Assembly: GCA_910586605.1 (NCBI GenBank) | Contig: CAJUJR010000004.1 | Coordinates: forward strand, 1-61,846 | Reading direction: 5' to 3' | From: an uncultured Lachnospiraceae bacterium | GTDB taxonomy: Bacteria; Bacillota; Clostridia; Lachnospirales; Lachnospiraceae | DNA length: 61,846 nucleotides | Shown: piece by piece, positions 16,743 to 26,653 of the stretch | How the letters are laid out: each line of letters opens with the position of its first letter | Position numbering within the stretch: the stretch's first letter is position 1 | The notes under the pieces: model-generated | What the model was told of the DNA's origin: nothing | What the model saw: the letters and a program-made list of their open reading frames with translations, nothing else | Database searches by the model: none | Position numbers and translations under genes: made by a program

Positions 16743-18046
16743 CAGCCATTCCCCCCAAGGAGCTGCTTTGCAATATACTGTGCATCAATCTTTCCAATAT
16801 CATCCGGCACATTCTGCCCCCATGTCGTGTACGAAAGCGGCGCGCCGGTAAGCATATGGATATTAAAAATATTTCCTACGGTATCTGTCTCATCCAACTT
16901 TGTAAAAATCAGGGTATATTTTGTTATCTCCGCATAGGTCAATGCAATCTTCACTAAATCATTATATTTTGTCGTAGCGCTCAACACAAGAAAAACTTCC
17001 CTGCTTTCCTCGTCTACAGTTTCTAACAGCTTCTGGATATCTTCACGCTGTTCTTTATTATTATGGGAGCGCCCTGCCGTATCCACGAATACTAAATCAA
17101 AATCACGCAATTCTTCCACTGCCTGTTGCATATCACCACTCGAATAAACTACTTGCAATGGAATTCCCAGGATATTGGCATATGTTTTCAACTGTTCAAC
17201 TGCAGCAATCCGATAGGTATCTGATGTAACCAAAGCTACTTTCGTTTTCTTCGTTAACTTTAAAGTTGATGCAATTTTTGCAATTGTTGTAGTCTTTCCT
17301 ACACCTGTCGGTCCTACAAAAAAAACATACTTTGTCTTCTTTGATTTGATGTCAATTAAATGCGGCTGTCCAATTTTTAAAACGATTTTTTGGTAAACCC
17401 CTGCCAAAATACTATCTAGATTTGCATTTCTTCCAAGCGTATCAGCAATATCATCCAAGATCTGGCTTACATAACTTTCCTCAACTTCATTATCAAGCAG
17501 CTTTTTCCGGATTAAATCAAAATATGCCTGGTTTGTATTCTCCTGCTCTTCCTTCTCTTCTTTTGCCGCCTTATCTGCCTGCAGCTGTTTTTCCAATAAA
17601 TCCTGCAGGTTGCTCAAACGCGCTTCAATATCATTTTTATTTTCTTCCTTTACAGGGGCATCGCTCCCTGCCACAGAACTTGCTTGTAAAGAAACATCGC
17701 TGGCTACAGGTGTTTTTCCAGAAAACAAGCTGGCATCCTGCACCGTTTCTTTTTTTGCCTCTTCTGCTGCCAGTACTGCATTCGTCTCCTGTATTGCCTC
17801 CTGCAGTTTACTGAAATCCGGCATATCTTGCACAAAAGCGCTGTTTGCCTGTTCCCTCCCTGTATCATTGCTTTCCACTTCATCTACAGCCGCTGTAATT
17901 TCCACAGAAGGCTTTTTGAAAAAACGTGCCAGCCCCCGTGGCGCAACCTTTTTCACATTCATAATTACAGCAGACTCCCCAAGCTCTTCTTTTGCAAGCC
18001 TGGTTGCTTCTTCCTCAGTCATTGCAATATATTTTCTGATAACCAT
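16742..18046 (-). CDS. flhF: FlhF, SRP-like GTPase for flagellar placement
   Basis: 434 residues. N-terminal basic B domain, a low-complexity Glu/Ala-rich middle (~80-170), then the NG GTPase domain with G1 VGPTGVGKTTTIAK, FVDTAGRSHNN (G3) and IFTKLDETDTVG (G4). It recruits the first flagellar components to the assembly site, with FlhG as regulator. Starts directly after flhA. Confidence 0.96.
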   Translation of the reverse strand: MVIRKYIAMTEEEATRLAKEELGESAVIMNVKKVAPRGLARFFKKPSVEITAAVDEVESNDTGREQANSAFVQDMPDFSKLQEAIQETNAVLAAEEAKKETVQDASLFSGKTPVASDVSLQASSVAGSDAPVKEENKNDIEARLSNLQDLLEKQLQADKAAKEEKEEQENTNQAYFDLIRKKLLDNEVEESYVSQILDDIADTLGRNANLDSILAGVYQKIVLKIGQPHLIDIKSKKTKYVFFVGPTGVGKTTTIAKIASTLKLTKKTKVALVTSDTYRIAAVEQLKTYANILGIPLQVVYSSGDMQQAVEELRDFDLVFVDTAGRSHNNKEQREDIQKLLETVDEESREVFLVLSATTKYNDLVKIALTYAEITKYTLIFTKLDETDTVGNIFNIHMLTGAPLSYTTWGQNVPDDIGKIDAQYIAKQLLGGNG

Positions 18047-18047
18047 C

Positions 18048-20078
18048 TTATACTGTCACCATCCCTATCGATTGTAGTTCTACGTCAGTCTCAATTTCAT
18101 TATAAGAAACAACAATTAAGTCGTTAAACTGCTCTGACGTCAGTTTTTTAAAGTACATCCTGACAATAGGCGAAGTCACGATAATTGGGTTCTTGCCAAG
18201 ATCTTCCATTTTTTCCATCTCCTCTTTTACAGAGTTCAAAATCTCCTGGGTCTTTTCCGGATCCAGGTTAATATATGCCCCTTGTTCTGTCTGTTTTACG
18301 GAACCCATAATCTCCTGTTCAATCCTTGGGTCTAATGTAACGACGCTTGTCATCTCATTAGATGGGAAATACTTGTTGGAAATTGCCCGCTTCAAACTTT
18401 GGCGCACATATTCTGTCAGAACATCTGTATCACGCGTCATTGTGGCATTATCTGCCAGTGTTTCAAATATTGTAACCAAATCGCGGATAGAAATTCCTTC
18501 TCGCAATAAATTTTGTAATACTTTTTGGATTTCACCAACTCCTAAAAGCTTTGGAACCAAGTCAGCAATCAAAGTTGTATTTGCTTCCTGGATATTGTTA
18601 ATCAGGTTCTGTACATCCTGCCTTGTCAAAAGCTCATCCAAATGCTTCCGTACAACTTCTGTCAGATGCGTCGCTATAATAGACGGCGGATCAACAACCG
18701 TATAGCCAAGCGATTCCGCGCGCTCCCTCTGGGATTCTGTAATCCAAAGGGCAGGAAGATGGAAAGAAGGTTCAAAAGTCGGGATACCCGTAATCTCCTC
18801 TTCCACATATCCCGGATTCATCGCCATATAATGGTCAAACAAAATCTCCCCTTCACTAACAGGAACGCCCTTGATTTTAATAACATACTGGTTCGGGTTT
18901 AACTGGATATTATCACGCAAACGTATCATAGGCACGACGCATCCTAACTCCAATGCGACCTGGCGCCTAATCATAACAACGCGGTCGAGCAAATCGCCGC
19001 CTTGGTTTACATCGGCAAGCGGGATAATGCCATATCCAAACTCCAGCTCAATTGGGTCTACTTGAAGGAGGGAAACCACATTCTCCGGACGCCGAATTTC
19101 CTCTGCTGATTCTTCCTCTTCATCTACTTCTGTTTCAATCTGGGAATCTTCCATAGCTGCTTCAATCGAACGTCCTGCTATAATAAACAGGACTGCATAT
19201 ATTAAGCAGATAAATGTAGGAAGCGGCGTAAAAGCCAAAAATGCGAGCGTGCCGCCAACAATATACAAAACCTTGGGAATTGAAAATAACTGCCCCAGAA
19301 GCACATTCCCCAAATCGGATTCTTTGGAAACCTTTGTAACAAGGATACCAGTCGAAAGGGAAATCAAAAGGGATGGAATCTGGCTCACCAAACCATCACC
19401 AATCGTCAGGATGGAATATCTCTGTAATGCCTCCATCAGCTCCATTCCCTGCATTACCACACCAAGAATCAAGCCGCCGACAAAGTTAATCATCGTAATA
19501 ACCAGGCCGGCAGTAGCATCTCCCTTTACATACTTCGTAGCACCATCCATTGCCCCAAAAAAAGTTGCCTCATCCTGTATTTTCTGACGGCGTTCAATCG
19601 CTTCAGCATCTGTAATTGCACCGGTATTCAAATCGGCATCAATCGCCATCTGTTTACCAGGCATTGCGTCCAAGGTAAAACGTGCAGTTACTTCTGATAC
19701 ACGTTCTGAACCTTTATTAATAACAATAAACTGGATGATAATTAAAATTAAGAAAATAACAATACCTACTACAAGATTGCCGCCGCCGACAAAGTTACCA
19801 AATGTTGCAACAACCTCCCCGGCATAACCGGAAAGAAGGATATTCCTGGTAGAACTTACATTTAACGACATCCTGAAAAGCGTTGTAATCAAAAGAATTG
19901 TTGGAAACGCTGACATGCTCAGTGCTTCCGTTGAATAAAGCGCCGTAAACAGAATAATAAGCGCAAGGCTGATATTCAATATCATAAACACATCCAAAAG
20001 CCCGGTCGGAACCGGCACAATCAGAAAGATAATTGGCATCAATATGTATAACCCAAGAAATAAATCCTGCTTTTTCAT
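18048..20078 (-). CDS. flhA: FlhA, export gate protein
   Basis: Core of the flagellar type III export gate. 676 residues from the ATG after GGAGGG. About eight membrane helices occupy the first ~310 residues, including the conserved FHIPEP-region equivalents (TLDAMPGKQMAIDADLNTGAI), followed by a four-subdomain cytoplasmic ring domain (~340-676). Second of the flhB-flhA-flhF-flhG group. Confidence 0.97.
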   Translation of the reverse strand: MKKQDLFLGLYILMPIIFLIVPVPTGLLDVFMILNISLALIILFTALYSTEALSMSAFPTILLITTLFRMSLNVSSTRNILLSGYAGEVVATFGNFVGGGNLVVGIVIFLILIIIQFIVINKGSERVSEVTARFTLDAMPGKQMAIDADLNTGAITDAEAIERRQKIQDEATFFGAMDGATKYVKGDATAGLVITMINFVGGLILGVVMQGMELMEALQRYSILTIGDGLVSQIPSLLISLSTGILVTKVSKESDLGNVLLGQLFSIPKVLYIVGGTLAFLAFTPLPTFICLIYAVLFIIAGRSIEAAMEDSQIETEVDEEEESAEEIRRPENVVSLLQVDPIELEFGYGIIPLADVNQGGDLLDRVVMIRRQVALELGCVVPMIRLRDNIQLNPNQYVIKIKGVPVSEGEILFDHYMAMNPGYVEEEITGIPTFEPSFHLPALWITESQRERAESLGYTVVDPPSIIATHLTEVVRKHLDELLTRQDVQNLINNIQEANTTLIADLVPKLLGVGEIQKVLQNLLREGISIRDLVTIFETLADNATMTRDTDVLTEYVRQSLKRAISNKYFPSNEMTSVVTLDPRIEQEIMGSVKQTEQGAYINLDPEKTQEILNSVKEEMEKMEDLGKNPIIVTSPIVRMYFKKLTSEQFNDLIVVSYNEIETDVELQSIGMVTV

Positions 20079-20102
20079 CGTTCCCTCCACCTGTCCTGTT
20101 TC

Positions 20103-21212
20103 TTATATTTTTCCTTTTAAACCATAAACATATGCCAGCACCTCAGCCACCATCTGATAAAGTTCTGGCGGAATCTGTTCCCCAAGCTCCACATTATGGT
20201 AAAGCATCCGCGCCAACGGTTTGTTTTCAACGATCTCAATGTCATTTTCCCTGGCAACCTCTTTAATCCTCTCCGCCAGGTAATCCGCCCCCTTTGCCAC
20301 AACAACCGGGGCATCATATTTTTCCTTATCATACTGGATTGCCACTGCAAGGTGCGTCGGGTTCGTAATAACCACATCTGCCTGCGGGAGAGCCTGCATC
20401 ATACGACGCTGGGACGCCTGCCGCATCCTCTGCCTCTGCTGCCCCTTAACCTTCGGATCACCTTCTGACTGCTTATATTCATCCTTTACTTCCTGCTTTG
20501 TCATCTTCATATCTTCATGGAATTTCCATTTCTGGTAAAACCAATCTGCCACACCTATAATAAAGAAAAACAAGCTAATCCTTAAGCCTATATTTACAAT
20601 AATATCACCAATAATAGCAATTGCCTGCATCAAATTAAAGGAATACATATCTAATACCAGATTCCATTTGTCACTCAGGTAATTATAAATAACTGTAATC
20701 AAAACCACTATCTTTGCAATAGACATTAAAAGCTGAACTAGTTTTTCTTTTGAAAACAGCCGCTTAACACCACTAACAGGGTTAAACTTGTTAAAGTTAG
20801 GTTTCATTGGCTCAAAAGATATCTTATATTTTACCTGATAGAGTGTTACTATTACAGCAATTAGAACGGTTACAATGTAAAACGGGGCAGCAATCATCAA
20901 TACTCTTTGAATTCCATCCCCTAAAGCAGCACAGGCAAGTGATAAAGTAAACTCTTCCTCCGCATAATCCGGAATACGTCTGTATATATCACGCATCCCT
21001 TCCATAATATTGTTTCCAAGCGTCCCAACATAAATCCGCAGGACAAAGAAAAATACAAGAAGGGAAACTGCCATTGTCAAATCCTGGCTTTTGGCAACCT
21101 GCCCTTTATTTCTCGCATCTGACAATTTCTTAGAAGTCGGCTCCTCTGTCTTTTCCCCTCCGGAACCTTCCTTCGCAAACAACTGTAAATCGTACTTCAT
21201 ATATAGCATCAT
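20103..21212 (-). CDS. flhB: FlhB, export substrate-specificity switch
   Basis: Export-gate protein that cleaves itself to change substrate class from hook to filament. ~369 residues with four membrane helices and a cytoplasmic domain carrying the self-cleavage motif VITNPTHLAVA (Asn-Pro near residue 284). The start is set at the ATG 9 bases after AAAGG; an upstream TTG and a downstream ATG (MKYDLQLFA) are alternatives. Confidence 0.96.
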   Translation of the reverse strand: MMLYMKYDLQLFAKEGSGGEKTEEPTSKKLSDARNKGQVAKSQDLTMAVSLLVFFFVLRIYVGTLGNNIMEGMRDIYRRIPDYAEEEFTLSLACAALGDGIQRVLMIAAPFYIVTVLIAVIVTLYQVKYKISFEPMKPNFNKFNPVSGVKRLFSKEKLVQLLMSIAKIVVLITVIYNYLSDKWNLVLDMYSFNLMQAIAIIGDIIVNIGLRISLFFFIIGVADWFYQKWKFHEDMKMTKQEVKDEYKQSEGDPKVKGQQRQRMRQASQRRMMQALPQADVVITNPTHLAVAIQYDKEKYDAPVVVAKGADYLAERIKEVARENDIEIVENKPLARMLYHNVELGEQIPPELYQMVAEVLAYVYGLKGKI

Positions 21213-21293
21213 AGCAGCCAACCTTTTTTACTCAATCAGATAACTATCCATAAATATAATACCCTATTTATAAGGAAATAGCAAATACTTTTC

Positions 21294-22082
21294 TTAAGGA
21301 AATACTGCCAAAAAACCTGCCATTGACTGTGTAAAATACTTTGTAAGAAGCTGCATTTCCTCAAAAAGGAAATCTACAACCCCAGGGAAGAGAGACATCA
21401 ATATAAACAGAAGAAACAAACCGGCAAACACTTTTGCCTGCATACCAATGACAAACATATTCATCTGTGGTGCCACCTTTGCCAAAATTCCCAATACTAC
21501 GTTTAAAATCAATATGCAGGCAAAAACAGGCAATATAATCCTAAAGCCTATCACAAAATAATCTGTAATATATTTTACAAAAATCTGGTACAATGACGGT
21601 TTTATCTGTGCACCGCCAATTGGAATCACTTTGTAAGAATCATATAATGCATCAATTACGAAATAATGCATATCCGATACAAGGAACATCAACATGAAAA
21701 TTGCCGTAAAAAATGTAGAAGTAATTGTTGTCTGTATCTGCGTTGTCGGATCCATTTCCATTGCCATCGCAAACCCAATCTCCATATCAATCATATGGCC
21801 TGAAAACCCCAGGATATAAAGGCACAGACTGGAACCAAGACCAATCAATATGCCCGTGATTCCCTCTTTAACAACAAGAATGCTGTATCCAAGGACTCCG
21901 TCATAAGATACAGCGGTATAATCAACTAAGTTCATTACAATTAGTGAGAGAAAAAACGAAAGAATAAGTTTTACCCTCCTTGGAACTGTCCTCTGGCTGA
22001 AAAAAGGGGCAACCATAATAATCGCAGAAACTCTTACTAACACCAAGAGCATGTTATCCAAGTCCTGTAATGTAAATTTCAC
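21294..22082 (-). CDS. fliR: FliR, export gate membrane protein
   Basis: 262 residues, six membrane helices, and the family motif around GFAMAMEMDPTTQIQ. FliR joins FliP and FliQ in the export pore. Start is GTG, 5 bases after GAGGGGTG. Between fliQ and flhB in standard order. Confidence 0.95.
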   Translation of the reverse strand: MKFTLQDLDNMLLVLVRVSAIIMVAPFFSQRTVPRRVKLILSFFLSLIVMNLVDYTAVSYDGVLGYSILVVKEGITGILIGLGSSLCLYILGFSGHMIDMEIGFAMAMEMDPTTQIQTTITSTFFTAIFMLMFLVSDMHYFVIDALYDSYKVIPIGGAQIKPSLYQIFVKYITDYFVIGFRIILPVFACILILNVVLGILAKVAPQMNMFVIGMQAKVFAGLFLLFILMSLFPGVVDFLFEEMQLLTKYFTQSMAGFLAVFP

Positions 22083-22103
22083 AATATCACCCCTCTTTCT
22101 TTT

Positions 22104-22373
22104 TTATCTTATTAAAGTTGGAACCTGTGCCATAATATCTTTCAAAAGCTCTGATACACTGTTTAGCATCCACCCGCCAAACAAAACCAGAACCAGCATA
22201 ATTGCAAGAAATTTAGGAACAAATGTCAATGTTTGTTCCTGTATTGAGGTAATTGTCTGAAGCACGCTGACAATTAAACCAATAATCAATGAAATTATCA
22301 ATAAAGGCGCAGAAACTTTCACAATTGTCCAAATTACTTCACGTGAGAGATCTAATACATACCCAACATTCAT
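22104..22373 (-). CDS. fliQ: FliQ, export gate membrane protein
   Basis: 89 residues with two membrane helices and the family segment TSIQEQTLTFVPKFLAI. Component of the FliPQR pore. GGGG at 7 bases before the ATG. 21 bases before fliR. Confidence 0.96.
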   Translation of the reverse strand: MNVGYVLDLSREVIWTIVKVSAPLLIISLIIGLIVSVLQTITSIQEQTLTFVPKFLAIMLVLVLFGGWMLNSVSELLKDIMAQVPTLIR

Positions 22374-22479
22374 TTTTATACCCCATCTTTCTCAACTTTA
22401 AATGCCTCCAAATCAGAAAAACATTAAAAAGTAATTTAAAAGTAACTTTCAAACTATATTTCTCCAAATTAATTTTAGC

Positions 22480-23301
22480 TTATGTAAAAGACTCTATCAA
22501 AGAACCAACTATCAGATTCCATCCATCTGCCAGCACAAATAATAAAATCTTAAACGGCAGTGAAATTGTAGTTGGCGGAAGCATCATCATGCCCATTGAC
22601 ATCAATGTGGACGCTACCACCATATCCATTACAATAAATGGAAGATACAGAACAAAACCAATAATAAATGCGGTTCGAAGTTCGCTAATAATAAATGCCG
22701 GAATCACTACCGTCATTGGAACTTCCTCATAAGTTTCTGCCTCTGCATCATTAATCTTCATAAAAAGCTCCAGGTCCTTATCCCTGGTCTGATCCATCAT
22801 AAACGTCCTAAGAGGCGCTACTCCCCTCTCTACTGCCGCTTCCTGCTCAATCTGTCCATTCATAAATGGCTGTACTGCCTCATCATTTATCTGTGTCATA
22901 ACCGGTGACATAACAGCTAACGTAATAAACAAAGACAATCCTACTATTACCTGATTAGGAGGTGTTGTCTGCGTCCCCATCGCCGTTCTTAAAAAATGAA
23001 ACACTACAATTACTCTCGTAAAGCATGTCAGCATAATTAAAGCCGATGGCGCCAGTGACAAAACCGTTAATATAATAAGAATCTGCAGGGTAGATTCCAA
23101 ATCTGTGCTCCCCGCATTAGAAGTAATATTTAAATTAAAACCATCGTCATTTGTCCGGTTATCTGTCACCTGGTTATCATTTCCAGTTGCCTGTGCATAA
23201 GAGGCTGGGCTTACAGCAAAAAAAACCACACATACTGCCACAGCCATAACCAGAAAACAAATTACCGTTTTTTTCCTGCTTTTCCCTATAATGTTCCACA
23301 T
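22480..23301 (-). CDS. fliP: FliP, export gate membrane protein
   Basis: 273 residues. A cleavable signal peptide (VICFLVMAVAVCVVFFAVSPASYA) precedes a periplasmic stretch and four membrane helices. Signature sequences LILTVLSLAPSALIMLTCFTR-type (residues ~75-95) and LPFIVMDMVVASTLMSMGM are intact. Forms the FliP5 ring of the export pore. Confidence 0.96.
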   Translation of the reverse strand: MWNIIGKSRKKTVICFLVMAVAVCVVFFAVSPASYAQATGNDNQVTDNRTNDDGFNLNITSNAGSTDLESTLQILIILTVLSLAPSALIMLTCFTRVIVVFHFLRTAMGTQTTPPNQVIVGLSLFITLAVMSPVMTQINDEAVQPFMNGQIEQEAAVERGVAPLRTFMMDQTRDKDLELFMKINDAEAETYEEVPMTVVIPAFIISELRTAFIIGFVLYLPFIVMDMVVASTLMSMGMMMLPPTTISLPFKILLFVLADGWNLIVGSLIESFT

Positions 23302-23332
23302 GGTTAAATGCCTGCTCCTTTATCTTTTCAAA

Positions 23333-23707
23333 TCATTCTGACTTGTTTTTATGGTTAAAGTCTTTTGCCTTTTTTAAAATCTCAGAAAAAGACGTATTTT
23401 TCATATCTTCTGACTGGAAAACCAGTTCCTCCTCGTTCAATTCCGTTAAAAAAACAGCGTTTTCCTTAAAAAGTACAAAAGAAACATACCTGTTTCCAAT
23501 TTTGGCAATTATTATACTCTTTCCTGGTGAAATCTGCTGCGATTCAATTACAGAAATATTAGAAGACCTGGCATTTACAATCCCTGACTTTGCATACCAC
23601 TTTGTAAATAAATGTGCCCCATAAAGCAATATGAAGAAAACTACTAAAAGTAAAATTAATTTAAAAACGCTGGAAAGTGTAGAAATCTCAGATAATATCA
23701 AAAGCAT
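23333..23707 (-). CDS. fliO: FliO/FliZ, export gate assembly protein
   Basis: 124 residues. One membrane helix (FKLILLLVVFFILLYGAHLF) followed by a small cytoplasmic beta domain with IGNRYVSFVLFKENAVFLTEL. FliO helps FliP assemble. Follows fliY directly; in Bacillus cheY stands between them, but it is missing here. Confidence 0.9.
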   Translation of the reverse strand: MLLILSEISTLSSVFKLILLLVVFFILLYGAHLFTKWYAKSGIVNARSSNISVIESQQISPGKSIIIAKIGNRYVSFVLFKENAVFLTELNEEELVFQSEDMKNTSFSEILKKAKDFNHKNKSE

Positions 23708-23761
23708 AACTACACCTCCAGCATCTTGGGAACTGTTACATTTTTCAACTATAGTTCCCTA

Positions 23762-24901
23762 TTATTTTGCAATCTCAACTAAACGGATACCAAAATTCTC
23801 CTCAATTACAACAACCTCACCCTTCGCAACAAACTTGCCATTTACCAATACATCAACAGGTTCTCCGGCAAGCTTATTCAATTCAATAATTGTACCTGGT
23901 GCAAAGTCCAGTATTTCCTTAATCGACTTATTAGAACGTCCCAGTTCTACAGTAACCTCCAAAGGAACATCCATAATAAGGTCTATATTCTCCTGCTGCA
24001 GAAGTGGCATAATTCCCGGATTAAACGACTGGAACTGTGCTGGCTGGACATTTACATTCTGCATTGGCATCATATATGGCTGCTGCATCATATTCGGATC
24101 CATCATCTGCGGCTGCTGCATCATCTGTGGCTGTTGCATCTGAGGCTGCATTTCCGGCGCTGCCTGTGGCTGCGCGGCTGGCGCCGGCTCAGGTGCAATA
24201 GCCGCTGCCGCCCCATTACTGCTGCTTCCCATAAATCTTTCATAAAGTTCCCTTGCAAAATCAAATGGATACAATTGCATAATCTGGCTATCAACTAAAT
24301 CACCAATTTTCATATCAAACGCAACCTGTACCACTTCATCATCCAGGAAATTAGCAATTTCTGTATCTTCAATTGTATCGTTTAAATCAACCAGGCTTGC
24401 AGAAGGCGGGCTGATGTCAACTTTCTTTTCCAACATGGATGACAATGAAGTAGCAGCTGAACCCATCATCTGGTTCATCGCCTCACTGATTGCACTTAAG
24501 TGCAATTCTGACAACTCCCCATCCGTATTGCTGCCGTCACCGCCCATCATCAAATCTGTAATTATTTTAACATCTGCTTCTTTCAAAATCAGTATGTTAT
24601 TTCCATCAATCCCCTCAATATACGAAATATGAATAAATACACATGGCCTGTCATACTGCTGGGATAACTCATTAATTGAAACATATGATACGCGTGGAGT
24701 CGTAATTACTACTTTATTGTTCAGCAAAGTAGATAATGTTGTAGCAGCCGTACCCATATTAATATTGGCAATCTCCCCTACAGCATCCCTTTCTGCATCC
24801 GTCAGCCTTTCCGACGATCCCTTTGCTGATGTAGAAGCAGAATCGTCCCCACCACCCATCAACGCATTAATCTCTTCCTGAGATAACATTCCACCATCCA
24901 T
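23762..24901 (-). CDS. fliY: FliY, flagellar switch phosphatase (CheC domain plus FliN domain)
   Basis: Switch-complex protein that binds and hydrolyses CheY-P. 379 residues: an N-terminal MLSQEEINALM peptide like that of FliM, a CheC-type domain with both E-x-x-N half-sites (GEIANINMGTAATTL and ISEAMNQMMGSAATSL), a Met/Gln/Pro-rich linker (~245-290) and a C-terminal FliN/SpoA domain (MDVPLEVTVELGRSN). Its ribosome binding site GGGAGGAG lies within the end of fliM. Confidence 0.95.
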   Translation of the reverse strand: MDGGMLSQEEINALMGGGDDSASTSAKGSSERLTDAERDAVGEIANINMGTAATTLSTLLNNKVVITTPRVSYVSINELSQQYDRPCVFIHISYIEGIDGNNILILKEADVKIITDLMMGGDGSNTDGELSELHLSAISEAMNQMMGSAATSLSSMLEKKVDISPPSASLVDLNDTIEDTEIANFLDDEVVQVAFDMKIGDLVDSQIMQLYPFDFARELYERFMGSSSNGAAAAIAPEPAPAAQPQAAPEMQPQMQQPQMMQQPQMMDPNMMQQPYMMPMQNVNVQPAQFQSFNPGIMPLLQQENIDLIMDVPLEVTVELGRSNKSIKEILDFAPGTIIELNKLAGEPVDVLVNGKFVAKGEVVVIEENFGIRLVEIAK

Positions 24902-24905
24902 AACC

Positions 24906-25886
24906 TTATTGCTCCTCCCTTATAATTGAAGTGACTCTGACAGCATATGATTTTGAAGTAGCGCCTGGCAAAGCAGTAAACTTCTTAATATTGCCTACAT
25001 ATACATCTAACTCATCGTCAACCTTCGTATCTAACTTTATAATGTCGCCCACCTGCAGATTTGCAAAATCATTCACAGAAATGGAACTTCTGCCAAGCAT
25101 TGCCCGAACTGGAATTTTCGCATAATCAATAATATCCTGGATAGAATCCTGGAACTGACCGGACAAATCAGCCTTCATCGCAGAATACCAATACTTTGTA
25201 TTCAGTTTATCAATTACCTTTTCCACACAAGTATACGGAATACAGATATTCATCAGGCCTTCCACATCACCAATTTTAATATTCATTGTAATGATTGCTG
25301 TCATTTCACTTGGTGAAATAAACTGTGCGAACTGCGAATTCGTTTCAATTCGCTCCAGCCTTGGCTCAATCGCCACAACATTTTCCCACGGATCTACCAA
25401 AAGATTGGTACAAACCTCTAATATACGTTCTACAATAACCAGCTCTATTTCTGTAAAATCCCTGTCCTTTTCCAAAGGATTGCCAAAGCCGCCAAGCATA
25501 CGGTCGACAATGGTAAATCCAAGGTTTACCGCCAATTCAATAATAACATTGCCACTTAAAGGAGCAAAATTCAAAACACCCAATAAAACGGGATTTGATA
25601 ATGCATTGGAAAACTCAGAGTAGGTATTTGCCTCCGCATTCATTACCTCTACCTGCACCGATTTTCTGAAATACGCCGGCAGATTTGTCGACAACAGACG
25701 GCCATAGTTTTCAAATATAATCTCTAATGTCCTCAGATGATCCCTGGAAAACTTGGATGGCTTTGCAAAATCATAATTGCTGACTGATTTTTCCGGTGTT
25801 TCATTTAATGTCTCTACATCCATCTCGCCGGAACTCAGCGCGTTGAGCAGACTGTCTATCTCGGCCTGAGATAAGGTATCTCCCAT
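24906..25886 (-). CDS. fliM: FliM, flagellar motor switch protein
   Basis: C-ring protein that binds CheY-P. 326 residues from MGDTLSQAEIDSLL, with GAGGTG 6 bases ahead; the longer frame is rejected. The N-terminal CheY-binding peptide, the middle domain with conserved FENYGRLLSTNLPAYFR, and a C-terminal SpoA-like domain (VRAMLGRSSISVNDFANLQ) are present. Next to fliY. Confidence 0.96.
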   Translation of the reverse strand: MGDTLSQAEIDSLLNALSSGEMDVETLNETPEKSVSNYDFAKPSKFSRDHLRTLEIIFENYGRLLSTNLPAYFRKSVQVEVMNAEANTYSEFSNALSNPVLLGVLNFAPLSGNVIIELAVNLGFTIVDRMLGGFGNPLEKDRDFTEIELVIVERILEVCTNLLVDPWENVVAIEPRLERIETNSQFAQFISPSEMTAIITMNIKIGDVEGLMNICIPYTCVEKVIDKLNTKYWYSAMKADLSGQFQDSIQDIIDYAKIPVRAMLGRSSISVNDFANLQVGDIIKLDTKVDDELDVYVGNIKKFTALPGATSKSYAVRVTSIIREEQ

Positions 25887-26043
25887 AATTTTCACCTCAC
25901 ACCCGAATTCTGGCAAAGGCAGAATCCAGCTTTTTTAGATTTTATTATCATACCATATTTCGACAAGAAAGCAAAGTGATTTTTAGGACGAAATCACTGC
26001 CTTTTATAGCGAAAACAGGTTAATATTTCCAGTATCCTCTGTT

Positions 26044-26568
26044 TTACTGTGTTACATAGCCATTTAAAATTACACTGACAGCTACTTTATTATCAAGCAA
26101 TGCCCGCACTTTTTCCAATGCTTCCTTTTCAATAACATCCTGTGTTGCCTCTTCTTGTGTATGGCTTTGAATTACATTAGAAATAATGCCACTAAACTGT
26201 GCCTGGTTATTTGTAATTGTCTCTGCCATCTTGGAATCATAATCATCAGATTTTGTATTCAGGTTAATTACAAATCCCTTTAACATAGCATAGTGGGAAC
26301 CTTTCTCCCCTTTTGGCGTCTTTAAGTTATATGTCTGCTCTGCTGCAAATTCAATAGGAACTGCCTCAATATCATCAATCGTATAGTTAGAATCTGCGTC
26401 AGCATCTGAATCTGCATCCAGCTCCAGGTTTAAAACAGAAGCCACCTGCGTAATCAGGCTGTTTGTTTTTTGAAACGTTGGTAACATGACAAAAAACATG
26501 ATTGCAGTCAAAACTACATTGATTACAGTTAACGCCGTAATAATTACACTAAAAATATTTTTTTTCAT
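26044..26568 (-). CDS. fliL: FliL, stator-associated basal body protein
   Basis: 174 residues with one N-terminal membrane helix (VIITALTVINVVLTAIMFFV), an Asp/Ser-rich linker with DADSDADADS, and a periplasmic SPFH-like domain ending in the typical VSVILNGYVTQ. FliL rings surround and strengthen the stators. Located between motB and fliM as in most Firmicutes. Confidence 0.9.
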   Translation of the reverse strand: MKKNIFSVIITALTVINVVLTAIMFFVMLPTFQKTNSLITQVASVLNLELDADSDADADSNYTIDDIEAVPIEFAAEQTYNLKTPKGEKGSHYAMLKGFVINLNTKSDDYDSKMAETITNNQAQFSGIISNVIQSHTQEEATQDVIEKEALEKVRALLDNKVAVSVILNGYVTQ

Positions 26569-26653
26569 TTTTTTACCTCATTTCTTTTCGCTTTACAGAA
26601 AACTATATAACATCTATACAGGATACTCTATTAAACATCAGCCCAACCATTGC

